Shown here: positions 7,320 to 16,395 of the stretch, one piece after another
Position numbering within the stretch: position 1 is the first letter of the stretch
Layout: each line of letters begins with the position of its first letter
Source: Sporosarcina jiandibaonis
GTDB taxonomy: Bacteria; Bacillota; Bacilli; Bacillales_A; Planococcaceae
Reading direction: 5' to 3'
DNA: 64,000 nucleotides
Assembly (NCBI RefSeq): GCF_013184495.1
Contig: NZ_JAAOIY010000004.1
Location: 186,001-250,000 of the forward strand
Program-made: the position numbers and the translations under genes
Notes under the pieces: model-generated
Databases searched by the model: none
Told to the model about the DNA's origin: nothing
What the model saw: only the letters and a program-made list of their open reading frames with translations

Positions 7320-10300
7320 ATGAAAAGTTTATTAATAGGGGCGGCTAATTGCATTTGTGCAATGCTGCTAACTCTAGCTTTAATTCCTAACTTTGTTACA
7401 GCAGCAGAAAATGCCGATGATTCGTTTACACAACTTACAGAGGTACCAGCGGGATATGTAGGAATTTACAACCCGTCAGATTTAGATAATATCAGGAATA
7501 ACTATAGTGGGAAATACATCCTAATGAACGATATTAATCTCTCGGATGCCATTACAGTGGGTGGAGAATTCTATCGGGAAGGTGCTGGATGGAACCCGAT
7601 TGGTACCGAGAGCCTTCCTTTTAGCGGAGTGTTGGATGGCAATGGTTATAAAATAATCGGTTTGAAGATAGACATATTAACAGAAAGCAAAGTCTATGCT
7701 GGATTAATCGGGTATGCCAGAAGTGCTGAAGTGAAGAACCTTGGAATGGTTAATGGGGAAATTAAAGTAGAGAACACCTCAATCGATTCATCCACAGCTG
7801 AAGCGGTCGTGGGCGGGATTATTGGCTTTGGCTACAATATTGATATCACAAATTCTTACAATGAAAATCCCGTGTATGCATTTTCAAACATTTCAAGTTA
7901 CGCGGGGGGAATTGTTGGTTCGATTGATTCCCGATCAGCTACTCCTTCCAAAATATCCAGCAGCCATAATCGTGCTGTGATTAAAGGGAAAACCGCGACT
8001 GGGGGAATAGTGGGAAAAGCCTACTATACTAGTATCACTAACTCATTTAATGATGCTGAGATTAATAAAGAGAACGAACATGGTCAGATTTCCGGTGGAA
8101 TTGCCGGTGCGATTAGCAATTCTTCTATCAATGAAAGCTATAATACAGGAGATATAACATACGGTGCCTCTTCAAAATCGGGAGGTGGAATTGTCGGCAC
8201 TGCATCCGCGTCAACCCTAAACAATATTTCAAACCGTGGGAGTGTGTCTAGTACTGTTCAGTACGGGATAGGTGGGGGGATTGCTGGTGCAATATCGAGC
8301 AATACGAAGATTTTAAAAGCTAATAATTCAGGAGACGTAAGTAACTTGTCCTATGCAGGCGGAATTGCAGGTCATGCTTCTAACTCCATGACAGTTGAAG
8401 CATATAATTCAGGAGATATTAATGGAAATACCTCAGGAGGTATCTATGGATATTCATCAACTTCCCATGTCAAAGACAGTTTCAACTTAGGAAAAATAGA
8501 TGGCAGATACTATACCGGAGGAATCGTTGGCCAAGGAACTGATTCGACAATTCAAACTACCTACAATGCAGGTAGAGTAAACGGCTCACTGACATACGGT
8601 TCCCATGGCCAGGTTGTTGGTCTATTTACAGGAACTGTCGCCAATAGTTATTATTGGATCAATTCGGGCACTGCTGTAGGCACAAAATTATCTGATCAAG
8701 AAGAAATGAAGCAGCAAGCTAGTTTCGAGGGCTTTGATTTTGGTGCAATTTGGACAATGGATGGTAAAAATTCCTACCCGTTCCCCAAGTTACGGGGCCA
8801 GGAAGTTTATACTGGAAAAGAACATAATATAGCAATTAAAATGAAGTCTGACCCCGAAAAAACTGTCTATGCCAGGGGCGAACCAATTGATTTAACTGGA
8901 GCTGTAATTACAACTTTAACCAACTGGGGAAATGAAGCTGACGTTGACGTGACGCAGAGCATGATCCCTAGAGATGCTACAAATTATATTGGTAATCCCT
9001 CAGTATCTGTCCGTTTTGAAGGGTTGCACACATCATTTCGAATTATTGTGAAAGAACCCTATACGGTCACATTTAAAGATGACAATGGAACAATATTAAA
9101 AACTGAGCGAGTATTGAAAGGGGATTCGGCAAACCCACCGTATTCTCCTACTAGGGAAGGCCACATTTTTACCGGTTGGGATAAGGATTTCAGTAACATA
9201 TCAGCAAACTTAACGGTAACAGCCCAATATAAAGCGCATAGTTATTCCGTGACCTTTCAAACTTATGATGGTAAAACGATTGAAACTAAGTCTGTTTATC
9301 ATGGGGATTCAGTAGAACCCCCGGAAGCGCCAATTAGAATCGGATATACTTTCTCTGGATGGGATCATCTCCTTCACTATATAACATCAGATATTATCGT
9401 GAAAGCAAACTACCATGAATCAAGTTATCGGGTTATTTTTAAGGACTATAACGGTAAGGAATTATCTAACTATCATGTAATGCACGGGTCATCAGCTTTT
9501 GCACCTAATCCGCCACCGGTAAGAACAGGTTATACATTTATCGGCTGGGATAAAAATTTCTCATCAGTAACGACCGACCTGATAATTACGGCACAGTATA
9601 AAATAAAAACTTACACCGTCACCTATAAAAACGGTTCAACTACTTTGAAATCAGTAAAGGCCAATTACAACACGAAGGTAGCTTCGTACAAACCGAAAAA
9701 ATCGGGCTACACTTTTATCGGTTGGTATCATGACACTAAACTTACTAAAAAGTTTAGTTCTGATGAAAAAATCAAAGCAAATAAGACCCTGTACGCGAAA
9801 TTTGTGAAGAACACTGCAACTCCGAAAAGTACCAGCGCTTCTTCGGCTGGCTATAACAAGACCAAGGTATCTTGGACAAAAGTATCTGGCGCAGCTGGAT
9901 ATGAGATTTATCGAGCTACTTCCAAAAGTGGAACTTACACTAAAATCGCAACAATCGCAGGTGGTTCTAAAGTCAGCTATACAAACAGTGGCTTGAGCAC
10001 CGGAAAAACTTATTATTATAAAATTAGAGCTTACCGAACAGTAGACAAAGTCAAAGTATATAGTTCATACACACCTATTAAAAGTGCGAAACCAGTATTA
10101 GCAACACCGAGCAGGAGCGCAATTGCCAAAGTGAGCAGATCATCTGTTAAATTTTCATGGAATAAGGTGGGAGAAGCAAGTGGTTATGAGGTGTATCGAG
10201 CAACGTCAAAATCGGGGAAATATACGAAAGTCAAAACTATAACAAGCAATTCTACACTAAGCTACACCAATAAAAGTCTCTCAAGAGGCAAAATTTACTA

Positions 10301-10382
10301 CTACAAAGTACGTGCCTACAGAATCGTGAACGGGACAAAAAGGTACAGTTCTTATTCAACAGTCAGAGGTTTGAAGTTATGA
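7320..10382 (+). CDS. Large secreted repeat protein: GLUG-type beta-helix, Ig-like, InlB B-repeats, two fibronectin type III domains
   Basis: 1020 residues. Signal peptide 1-28. Residues about 45-480 are a repetitive beta-solenoid of GLUG type with recurring GGIVG / SGGIAG / YNSGDI motifs. About 495-578 is an Ig-like domain (YARGEPIDLTGAVITT, Big_3 style). Four InlB B-repeat-like units follow from about 580, 641, 702 and 764 (YTVTFKDDNG..., each with an F-x-GWD or F-x-GWY core). Two fibronectin type III domains, about 839-922 and 924-1020, share YEVYRATSKSGKYTKV-like cores and are strongly similar to each other. No LPXTG, SLH or other wall anchor is visible, so it is either released or held non-covalently. 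Likely an adhesin or matrix protein. ATG start with AAAGAGGAG. Confidence 0.9.
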   Translation: MKSLLIGAANCICAMLLTLALIPNFVTAAENADDSFTQLTEVPAGYVGIYNPSDLDNIRNNYSGKYILMNDINLSDAITVGGEFYREGAGWNPIGTESLPFSGVLDGNGYKIIGLKIDILTESKVYAGLIGYARSAEVKNLGMVNGEIKVENTSIDSSTAEAVVGGIIGFGYNIDITNSYNENPVYAFSNISSYAGGIVGSIDSRSATPSKISSSHNRAVIKGKTATGGIVGKAYYTSITNSFNDAEINKENEHGQISGGIAGAISNSSINESYNTGDITYGASSKSGGGIVGTASASTLNNISNRGSVSSTVQYGIGGGIAGAISSNTKILKANNSGDVSNLSYAGGIAGHASNSMTVEAYNSGDINGNTSGGIYGYSSTSHVKDSFNLGKIDGRYYTGGIVGQGTDSTIQTTYNAGRVNGSLTYGSHGQVVGLFTGTVANSYYWINSGTAVGTKLSDQEEMKQQASFEGFDFGAIWTMDGKNSYPFPKLRGQEVYTGKEHNIAIKMKSDPEKTVYARGEPIDLTGAVITTLTNWGNEADVDVTQSMIPRDATNYIGNPSVSVRFEGLHTSFRIIVKEPYTVTFKDDNGTILKTERVLKGDSANPPYSPTREGHIFTGWDKDFSNISANLTVTAQYKAHSYSVTFQTYDGKTIETKSVYHGDSVEPPEAPIRIGYTFSGWDHLLHYITSDIIVKANYHESSYRVIFKDYNGKELSNYHVMHGSSAFAPNPPPVRTGYTFIGWDKNFSSVTTDLIITAQYKIKTYTVTYKNGSTTLKSVKANYNTKVASYKPKKSGYTFIGWYHDTKLTKKFSSDEKIKANKTLYAKFVKNTATPKSTSASSAGYNKTKVSWTKVSGAAGYEIYRATSKSGTYTKIATIAGGSKVSYTNSGLSTGKTYYYKIRAYRTVDKVKVYSSYTPIKSAKPVLATPSRSAIAKVSRSSVKFSWNKVGEASGYEVYRATSKSGKYTKVKTITSNSTLSYTNKSLSRGKIYYYKVRAYRIVNGTKRYSSYSTVRGLKL

Positions 10383-10486
10383 TGGAAATGCTGGTATAAG
10401 GAATAACAGTAAAAAAATCACAATAAGATTTCGAAGGCTGTCTTGAGTAAATCCAACAAGACTACAAAACTTATATATGAGTTAAG

Positions 10487-10510
10487 AAGGGATGCCTCGG
10501 CATCCCTTTT
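10487..10510 (+). terminator. Terminator of the 1020-residue protein gene (GGGATGCC hairpin, copy 1)
   Basis: AAGGGATGCC / GGCATCCCTT stem followed by TTTTCC, about 105 bases after the stop codon. One of four GGGATGCC-type hairpins in 8 kb. Confidence 0.75.
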
Positions 10511-10544
10511 CCTTATTGCCCTTTTGACAGCACCTAATAATTAC

Positions 10545-10727
10545 AGCGAAACACTAATAGATTATTTCACGCTAATCAACAACTCGATCTCAAATCGAGA
10601 ATGTCGCGAATTTCTACAACTGAAAAACAAAGATGCTGCCCGTTACGCCATAAAATCGCTTCCTTTGAATAAAACCGGAAATTCCGTAGCGACCAGATAC
10701 ATGTGGCCAAAAAATCTCCCTCTGTAA
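10545..10727 (+). pseudogene. Remnant of the C-terminal region of a NERD-type protein
   Basis: The frame reads ETLIDYFTLINNSISNRECREFLQLKNKDAARYAIKSL. The segment SISNRECR-FLQ...A-YA-KSL is shared with the longer remnant at 17.8-18.4 kb (SISNRECRDFLQIN...AHYALKSL). It lies between two GGGATGCC hairpins. No ribosome site or plausible start belongs to it, and an open frame beginning at 10443 would have to read through the terminator. It is the tail of a gene whose front is gone. NERD assignment comes from the layout I know for NERD-protein C-termini, so is inference. Confidence 0.5.
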
Positions 10728-10761
10728 AATCGATAAAAAACCAAAAGCTAAAGACTAGAAG

Positions 10762-10788
10762 AAAAGGGATGCCGCTGGCATCCCTTTT
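10762..10788 (+). terminator. GGGATGCC-type hairpin with T-run (copy 2)
   Basis: Perfect 12-bp stem AAAAGGGATGCC / GGCATCCCTTTT with a 3-base loop. It closes the NERD remnant and insulates murR from upstream transcription. Confidence 0.8.
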
Positions 10789-10878
10789 CAAGTGCCTTTA
10801 AAAGCTAATCACAAAAAACTACCCACCCCAACAATTCCATGCGATAATCATCCTACAACCTTTGAAAGGAGCCACACA

Positions 10879-11730
10879 ATGCCATCCATAATAAAATCAA
10901 TAAAACAACAACTAGAATCCCTATCCGCCGCCGAAAAACAAATCGCCAAATACGTCATTCAAAACCCAGACCTGATCCCGAACATGACAACAAAAGAACT
11001 TTCCACCAAAACCGGCGTATCAGAAGCGAGCATCGTCCGTTTCTGCAAATCGATCGGAATGGGGAGTTTCAAATCGTTCAAACTCGCGCTAGTCAGAGAC
11101 CTGACAATCGCCGAAATGAATATCACGGACGTCACAAACCTAAAAAAGAACGATTCACCATACGATCTGTTCCAAAAAGTCATCCAAGTTAACAAATTCG
11201 CGATCGACTCATGCACCGACTCAATGAACAAAAAAGAACTCGACGCCGCAGTCGCCACAATCAAATCAGCAAAAAAAATCGTCTTCTTCGGAGTAGGTGG
11301 ATCATCCATCGCAGCAGTAGACGCCCATTACAAATTCACAAGACTCGGCTATCATTCCATCACATCAACAGATTTCCATTACTTGTTGACCGTGATTCCA
11401 TACCTGCAAAAAGGGGACGTCTTCATCGCCATCAGCACATCAGGTATGACGAAAGATGTCATAGAACTCGCGCAGTTCGCGCAAAAAACAGGCGCAACAG
11501 TAATCGCGATAACCAATCTCGATGATAAATCGACTCTACACAGATTAGCGGACATCAACCTCTGTACGCCGAACGTCGAACAAGATTTCAGAATCGGAAG
11601 CATCCCATCACGCATGACGCAGCTGACAATAATCGACACCCTATACATGAGTGTTTTCCATCAAATCGGAGCCAAAGTCATCAAACACTACCATGACGCA
11701 AGAAAGGAAATGGAACAGTTAAGACGATAA
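10879..11730 (+). CDS. murR: RpiR-family regulator of MurNAc catabolism (MurR-like)
   Basis: 283 residues from ATG 10879, which follows GAAAGGAG; an upstream in-frame start at 10792 would begin inside the hairpin tail. N-terminal RpiR helix-turn-helix (LSTKTGVSEASIVRFCKSIGMGSFKSFKLAL, broken here by about residue 35-65), then a SIS sugar-phosphate isomerase domain (GVGGSSIAAVDAHYKF, ISTSGMTKDVIELAQFA) that should sense MurNAc 6-phosphate. It precedes murQ-murP-mupG in the same direction, so the operon context supports MurR. Probably represses from the palindromes at 11759-11807. Confidence 0.88.
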   Translation: MPSIIKSIKQQLESLSAAEKQIAKYVIQNPDLIPNMTTKELSTKTGVSEASIVRFCKSIGMGSFKSFKLALVRDLTIAEMNITDVTNLKKNDSPYDLFQKVIQVNKFAIDSCTDSMNKKELDAAVATIKSAKKIVFFGVGGSSIAAVDAHYKFTRLGYHSITSTDFHYLLTVIPYLQKGDVFIAISTSGMTKDVIELAQFAQKTGATVIAITNLDDKSTLHRLADINLCTPNVEQDFRIGSIPSRMTQLTIIDTLYMSVFHQIGAKVIKHYHDARKEMEQLRR

Positions 11731-11758
11731 TTCGACTAAGTCTTTCTTTCCGCCAAAA

Positions 11759-11807
11759 TGAAATTTAATTTCACGGATAACCAAAACACCATTGACATAT
11801 AATTTCA
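11759..11807. promoter_or_regulatory. Paired palindromic operator candidates for MurR
   Basis: TGAAATTTAATTTCA (11759-11773) is a palindrome around its central base. TGACATATAATTTCA (11793-11807) repeats it with 13 of 15 matches, 34 bases (about three helical turns) downstream and overlapping the -35 box. This is a typical arrangement for a repressor binding as two dimers. Assignment to MurR is inferred from position. Confidence 0.55.
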
Positions 11808-11819
11808 CAAAGCTACAAT
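11792..11819 (+). promoter_or_regulatory. Sigma-A-type promoter of murQ operon
   Basis: TTGACA at 11792-11797 and TACAAT at 11814-11819 with 16-bp spacing, 36 bases before the murQ ATG. Overlaps the second operator candidate. Confidence 0.65.
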
Positions 11820-11854
11820 AAAACTATAAAGTAGTTTACTAGAGAGGTGATTGA

Positions 11855-12742
11855 ATGCTAGAAAAATTAGCAACCGAAACAAGAAATCCAAACACGATGC
11901 AATTAGATGAAATGTCGCCAAAAGAAATTTTGATCGCGATGAACGAAGAAGACAAAACAGTTCCCCAAGCAGTCGAAAATGAAATCGACAGCATCGAAAA
12001 AGTAGTGAAAGCAGTCATTAATTCTTTCAACAACGGCGGGCGTTTGATTTATGTAGGCGCAGGAACAAGCGGCCGATTAGGAATCCTCGATGCAGTCGAA
12101 TGCGTACCAACTTTCGGAGTATCTAAAGACCTCGTCCAAGGTTTTATTGCCGGTGGAATGAAAGCGTTTACAGTCGCCGTGGAAGGCGCCGAAGATAGCG
12201 CACCACTAGGCGAGAAAGACATGAAATCAATCAACCTTACAGAAAACGACACGGTCATCGGAATCGCAGCAAGCGGCCGGACGCCTTACGTAATCGGCGC
12301 ACTAAATTACGCTAAAGAACTAAACGCAACAACAGCAGCCATCTCCTGCAATAAAAACGCAGAAATGAGCAAGCACGCTGACATAGCAATCGAAATCGAA
12401 ACTGGCTCAGAAGTCTTAACAGGCTCCACAAGACTAAAAGCGGGCACTGCACAAAAACTCGTCCTGAACATGATTTCGACAGCATCCATGATCGGCATCG
12501 GAAAAGCGTACGAGAATCTGATGGTGGACGTCCAAGCGACCAATGAAAAATTAATAGAACGCTCCAAACGCATTATCATGGAAGCGACCGGGGTCGACTA
12601 TGAAACGGCCGCAAGCTATTACGAAAAAGCGCAGCATCATGTAAAAACCGCCATTGTTATGATTCTATTAAAATGTTCATATAATGAAGCAGTCGAAAAA
12701 CTAACAGAATCAAATGGCTTTGTCCGACAATCAATAAAATAA
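11855..12742 (+). CDS. murQ: N-acetylmuramic acid 6-phosphate etherase
   Basis: 295 residues, normal for the family. MurQ removes the lactyl ether of MurNAc 6-phosphate to give GlcNAc 6-phosphate and D-lactate in the cytosol. The SIS domain signature GAGTSGRLGILDAVECVPTFG region (about 67-87) and IAASGRTPYVIGAL (about 138-151) are clear, and TGSTRLKAGTAQKLVLNM is a strong MurQ hallmark. Start ATG with AGAGGTGA upstream. First gene behind the regulated promoter, 21 bases before the PTS gene. Confidence 0.95.
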   Translation: MLEKLATETRNPNTMQLDEMSPKEILIAMNEEDKTVPQAVENEIDSIEKVVKAVINSFNNGGRLIYVGAGTSGRLGILDAVECVPTFGVSKDLVQGFIAGGMKAFTVAVEGAEDSAPLGEKDMKSINLTENDTVIGIAASGRTPYVIGALNYAKELNATTAAISCNKNAEMSKHADIAIEIETGSEVLTGSTRLKAGTAQKLVLNMISTASMIGIGKAYENLMVDVQATNEKLIERSKRIIMEATGVDYETAASYYEKAQHHVKTAIVMILLKCSYNEAVEKLTESNGFVRQSIK

Positions 12743-12763
12743 AATGAAAAGTGGGGGATTGAA

Positions 12764-14143
12764 GTGAAGAAAGAGGAACGCATGGCCGCCGATATATTCG
12801 AACATGTCGGCGGCAAAGAAAACATTCAACGACTATCGCATTGTATGACTCGTCTGCGCTTACTTTTGAAAGACCGTAGTAAAGCGAACATCGACGCACT
12901 CAAAAAAGTCGACGGCGTCATGGGCGTCATCGATGACGACACGCTCCAAGTCGTCGTCGGTCCAGGAACAGTCAATAGAGTCGCTGCAGAAATGAGCAAA
13001 ACGACAGGACTAGCGATTGGCGAAGACGCCGGTCCAGCCGAGGGCGAACTGACATTCAGCGAAAAAGCGGCGCTCGACAACGCGAAACGAAAAGAGAAAA
13101 ACAAGACGCCATTCAAAATGCTCTTACGCAGAATCGGTAACATCTTCATTCCATTAATCCCAGGTCTTGTCGCATCGGGATTACTGAACGGGGCGGCGAA
13201 CTTCGCCAAAAACGCGGGCTACGATGCAACAACAACTTGGATGCAAATCCTTCTCGTTCTAGGTAGTGGCGTCTTCATGTACCTGGCCATTTTGGTCGGT
13301 TGGAACACGGCGAAAGAATTCGGAGGCACACCGGTACTCGGCGCCATCGCAGGAGCGACATTATTCCATCCGGCGCTCGCAGATATCGTGATTTACGGCG
13401 AACCATTAGTCTCCGGTCGCGGCGGATTATTCGGCGTCATTTTCGCAGCATTCCTCATGACCGTAGTCGAAAAACGAGTTCGTAAAGTCATGCCAGCTGC
13501 AGTTGACATCATCTTTACACCATTATTAACGCTATTAATCGTCGGATTCTTTTCACTTTATGCAATCATGCCGGTCGCAGGCGTATTATCGGATGCCATC
13601 ACATCAGGCATCAACTCGATTCTTGACGTAGGCGGAGTCGTCGCGGGTGCAATTCTCGCAGGTTTCTTCTTGCCGCTCGTCATGGCAGGACTTCACCACG
13701 GACTAACGCCGATCCATTTGGAATTAATCGAAACGCTAAGTTACACAGCGCTATTACCAATACTAGCAATGGCGGGCGCAGGTCAAGTCGGCGCGGCAAT
13801 CGCGATCTTCGTGAAAACGAAAAACAAACGCTTACGCAACATCATCAAAGGAGCACTTCCAGTCGGATTCCTCGGAATCGGGGAGCCGCTACTTTACGGG
13901 GTAACGCTTCCTCTAGGTCGCCCGTTCATCACAGCTTGTATGGGCGGAGCAGTCGGAGGAGCATTCCAAGCGATGATGAAAGTCGCAGCATCGGGAATCG
14001 GCGTATCAGGTATTTCACTAATCCCGCTAATCGCGAACAACCAATACCTGTTCTACTTCATCGGCTTGGTCATCGCGTACACATTCGGATTCATATTCAC
14101 CTATACGTTTGGGTTCAAGGAAGAAATGTCTGAAGGAATATGA
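12764..14143 (+). CDS. murP: PTS EIIBC component, MurNAc-specific (MurP-like)
   Basis: 459 residues with EIIB then EIIC. In EIIB the phosphorylated cysteine is Cys27 in SHCMTRLR. The EIIC part (from about 120) has around ten membrane segments and GIGEPLLYGVTLPLGRPF, the sugar-binding loop of the glucose superfamily. No EIIA domain is fused, as in known MurP proteins that borrow EIIA-Glc. It imports MurNAc as the 6-phosphate for MurQ. Start GTG at 12764 after GTGGGGGA, or ATG at 12782 after AGAGGAACGC; both keep the EIIB domain whole. Confidence 0.9.
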   Translation: MKKEERMAADIFEHVGGKENIQRLSHCMTRLRLLLKDRSKANIDALKKVDGVMGVIDDDTLQVVVGPGTVNRVAAEMSKTTGLAIGEDAGPAEGELTFSEKAALDNAKRKEKNKTPFKMLLRRIGNIFIPLIPGLVASGLLNGAANFAKNAGYDATTTWMQILLVLGSGVFMYLAILVGWNTAKEFGGTPVLGAIAGATLFHPALADIVIYGEPLVSGRGGLFGVIFAAFLMTVVEKRVRKVMPAAVDIIFTPLLTLLIVGFFSLYAIMPVAGVLSDAITSGINSILDVGGVVAGAILAGFFLPLVMAGLHHGLTPIHLELIETLSYTALLPILAMAGAGQVGAAIAIFVKTKNKRLRNIIKGALPVGFLGIGEPLLYGVTLPLGRPFITACMGGAVGGAFQAMMKVAASGIGVSGISLIPLIANNQYLFYFIGLVIAYTFGFIFTYTFGFKEEMSEGI

Positions 14144-14170
14144 GAGGAGGGGGGCAACCCTCTCTTTTTT
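14142..14170 (+). terminator. Internal terminator/attenuator between murP and mupG
   Basis: AGAGGAGGG...CCCTCTCT imperfect stem followed by TTTTTT, starting at the murP stop codon. It would reduce expression of mupG relative to murQ-murP. Confidence 0.6.
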
Positions 14171-14195
14171 AAATTAACAAAGGAGTGACATAAAA

Positions 14196-15263
14196 ATGCT
14201 AGGAGTATCAGTATACCTAGGAAACGACATCATAAAAGACTTCGATACATACTTAAACAAAATGCGGGGAGCAGGATTCACATCAATCTTCACATCCCTG
14301 CACATCCCAGAAGACGATCCAACAAAATACACAGAACGCTTACGCGCACTAGGGTCAGCCGCCAAACGCAACAACATGGAACTCATGGCCGACATCTCGC
14401 CAAAATCCCTCGGCCACCTCGGCTTCACCTGGGAAAACGCCGCCGGACTCCTCGAATGGGGCGTCACAGGACTAAGATTAGACTACGGCATTTCCGAAGA
14501 AGCAATGATCAAATTATCCAAGGAAATGAAAATCGCCCTGAACGCCAGCACATTAACAAAAGAAATCCTTGAAAGATTAAAATCAGGCGGTTTGCGAATA
14601 AACTCCGTAGAAGCATGGCATAACTTCTACCCGCGACCAGAAACAGGACTCGACAAATCAGAATTCCAAAAAGTAAACAACTGGCTAAAACAAGAAGGGC
14701 TAAACGTCATGGCCTTCATCCCGGGAGACGCAGACCTACGAGGACCATTACACAAAGGCTTACCCACACTAGAAGACCATCGACACAGCTCACCATTCGA
14801 AGCCTACTTAGACCTAATCACAAATTGCTCAGTCGAAAAAGTCCTAGTCGGAGACCTAAACCTAACCGAAGAAACCCTATCACAATTCACAGCTTACCAA
14901 GAAGGGATTCTAAAACTACGAGCAAAACCATTCTCCGCGAATCAACAGCTCTGTGACATACTGTCAACCATCCAAACCAACCGATGGGATGCAGCAAGAG
15001 ATTGCATCAGATCAATGGAGTCTAGAGAATACGGGTTAATAGGAACTCGCCCAGTGACGCCACTAAATACAGTCGAAAGACCAATTGGATCCATAACAGT
15101 TGATAACGAGAAATATGGTCGATACCAAGGCGAGATACAAATCACGAAACGCGATCTCAAAGCAGATGAAAAAGTGAATGTCATCGGCCAAATAATAAAA
15201 GAAGACCAACCGCTACTACAATACATACACGGTGGCATGAAATTTCAGATTGAATTTGTTTAA
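14196..15263 (+). CDS. mupG: DUF871/MupG-family 6-phospho-N-acetylmuramidase
   Basis: 355 residues, full length for the family. A TIM-barrel N-terminal part starts LGVSVYLGND and contains FTSIFTSLHIPED, MADISPKSLGHLG and GLRLDYGIS; a small cyclophilin-like beta domain ends the chain (from about 240). In Staphylococcus aureus MupG splits MurNAc 6-phosphate-GlcNAc imported by MurP, with MurQ acting next. Here the same three genes plus the RpiR regulator are together, matching that system in content but with order R-Q-P-G. Start ATG with AAAGGAGTGAC. Confidence 0.9.
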   Translation: MLGVSVYLGNDIIKDFDTYLNKMRGAGFTSIFTSLHIPEDDPTKYTERLRALGSAAKRNNMELMADISPKSLGHLGFTWENAAGLLEWGVTGLRLDYGISEEAMIKLSKEMKIALNASTLTKEILERLKSGGLRINSVEAWHNFYPRPETGLDKSEFQKVNNWLKQEGLNVMAFIPGDADLRGPLHKGLPTLEDHRHSSPFEAYLDLITNCSVEKVLVGDLNLTEETLSQFTAYQEGILKLRAKPFSANQQLCDILSTIQTNRWDAARDCIRSMESREYGLIGTRPVTPLNTVERPIGSITVDNEKYGRYQGEIQITKRDLKADEKVNVIGQIIKEDQPLLQYIHGGMKFQIEFV

Positions 15264-15268
15264 TAAAA

Positions 15269-15293
15269 AAAGGGGTGCCCTAGCATCCCTTTC
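15269..15293 (+). terminator. Terminator of the mur operon (GGGATGCC type, copy 3)
   Basis: AAAGGGGTGC / GCATCCCTTT stem with one G-U pair, A-run before and TTTC after, six bases behind the mupG stop. Confidence 0.8.
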
Positions 15294-15298
15294 ATTAC

Positions 15299-15360
15299 GA
15301 TGTCCGCGCAAACCCCAATAATCTACGTCCAATTCCGAAAGATGTCCGCCCAATTCCCAC
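15299..15360. repeat. Short array of ATGTCCGCnCAAT-type units
   Basis: ATGTCCGCGCAAA, CTACGTCCAATTCC and ATGTCCGCCCAATTCC occur in 60 bases between the mur terminator and the LysR stop. Same word family as the 6.8-kb array. Confidence 0.65.
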
Positions 15361-15365
15361 ACCCA

Positions 15366-16244
15366 TCAAAAATTCCCCTCAATATCTCCAATCAACTCTC
15401 GAATCGCAGCCGGAAAATACCGATGCTTCATATAAGTCAAATATACTGTCCGCGTCAAATTAGAAGAATCCACTTCCTTAATCACAACCCGCGAATCAAG
15501 AACATCCTTAGCATAATTCTTTGGAATAAATGCAATCCCCAAATTCTCCTCAACAAGTTTCCACGCCGTTTCAAAACGCTCGATTTCAAACATAATCGTC
15601 GGTTCAACGCCCTCAGCTTCAAACGCTTCTAATATGTTAACCCTCGTTTGATAACCCTCTTTAGTGATAATCAAAGGCTCGTCTTTCAAATCTTGAAACG
15701 ACAAATCCTGCTTCGATGAAAGCTTATTATCCTCATGCATAATCAACAAAAACTTCTCAGTATAAATCGGGATGAATTCGATATCCTCTTCCTCAACGAG
15801 TTGATTGGTGATACTTAAATGGGTCTTATAACTTCTAAGTGATTGGATGACATGTTTTTTATTCGTAATTTCTGTAAAACGAATTTTCATCGTCGGATAC
15901 GACTGTTTAAAGTTTTTAATAACTTTAGGAATCCAATTTTGAGTGGACTCGATAATGCTTAAATGGACCTCGCCTTTACCCGTTGCATTCAACTCGACAA
16001 TTTCTTTTTCGACAATCGATAATTTTAAAAGTAACTTCTTTGCGCGATCATAAAGAAGTTGACCGCCGTCTGTAATTTGCATAGCACGTGTATTTCGCTC
16101 GAAAAGTTGGGTATTTAACTGTTGTTCGAGTGATTTTATGGAAAGACTTAACGTCGGTTGGGAAATATGAAGGATTTTAGCGGCTTTTGTAAAACTATTT
16201 TCCTCAACAACCGCCACAAAATATTTCAACTGCTTAAGATCCAT
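15366..16244 (-). CDS. LysR-family transcriptional regulator
   Basis: 292 residues from the ATG at 16244, preceded by AGAAGGTG; an open frame to 16280 would add residues with no ribosome site. The winged helix-turn-helix at 1-60 (MDLKQLKYFVAVVEENSFTK, then AAKILHISQPTLSLSIK) is textbook LysR. The effector domain spans about 90-292. It is divergent from gltS, so it most likely controls that transporter in response to glutamate or a related metabolite. The specific ligand cannot be read from the sequence. Confidence 0.88.
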   Translation of the reverse strand: MDLKQLKYFVAVVEENSFTKAAKILHISQPTLSLSIKSLEQQLNTQLFERNTRAMQITDGGQLLYDRAKKLLLKLSIVEKEIVELNATGKGEVHLSIIESTQNWIPKVIKNFKQSYPTMKIRFTEITNKKHVIQSLRSYKTHLSITNQLVEEEDIEFIPIYTEKFLLIMHEDNKLSSKQDLSFQDLKDEPLIITKEGYQTRVNILEAFEAEGVEPTIMFEIERFETAWKLVEENLGIAFIPKNYAKDVLDSRVVIKEVDSSNLTRTVYLTYMKHRYFPAAIRELIGDIEGNF

Positions 16245-16293
16245 GGAAGGACACCTTCTTCTATTTATTAATAAAACCAATGGGTATATAGTT

Positions 16294-16308
16294 TTTCGAT
16301 ATTAGAAA
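16294..16308. promoter_or_regulatory. Possible LysR-type operator between lysR and gltS
   Basis: TTTC-GATATTA-GAAA fits the T-N11-A palindrome that LysR proteins bind, and sits in the 151-bp divergent gap. Inference from motif and place. Confidence 0.4.
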
Positions 16309-16395
16309 TTATAAATCAAGCTGTTTATAATGTAAAACAACAAGTCATCACACATAAAACGCTTTCAAAGCATTAACATAAAAGGAGGAACAACC

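Noticed and set aside
10443..10570. Upstream half of the 94-codon ORF over the 10.49-kb hairpin as a real gene start
   Set aside because: It reads through a strong terminator stem; only the downstream part resembles protein and it is a remnant.
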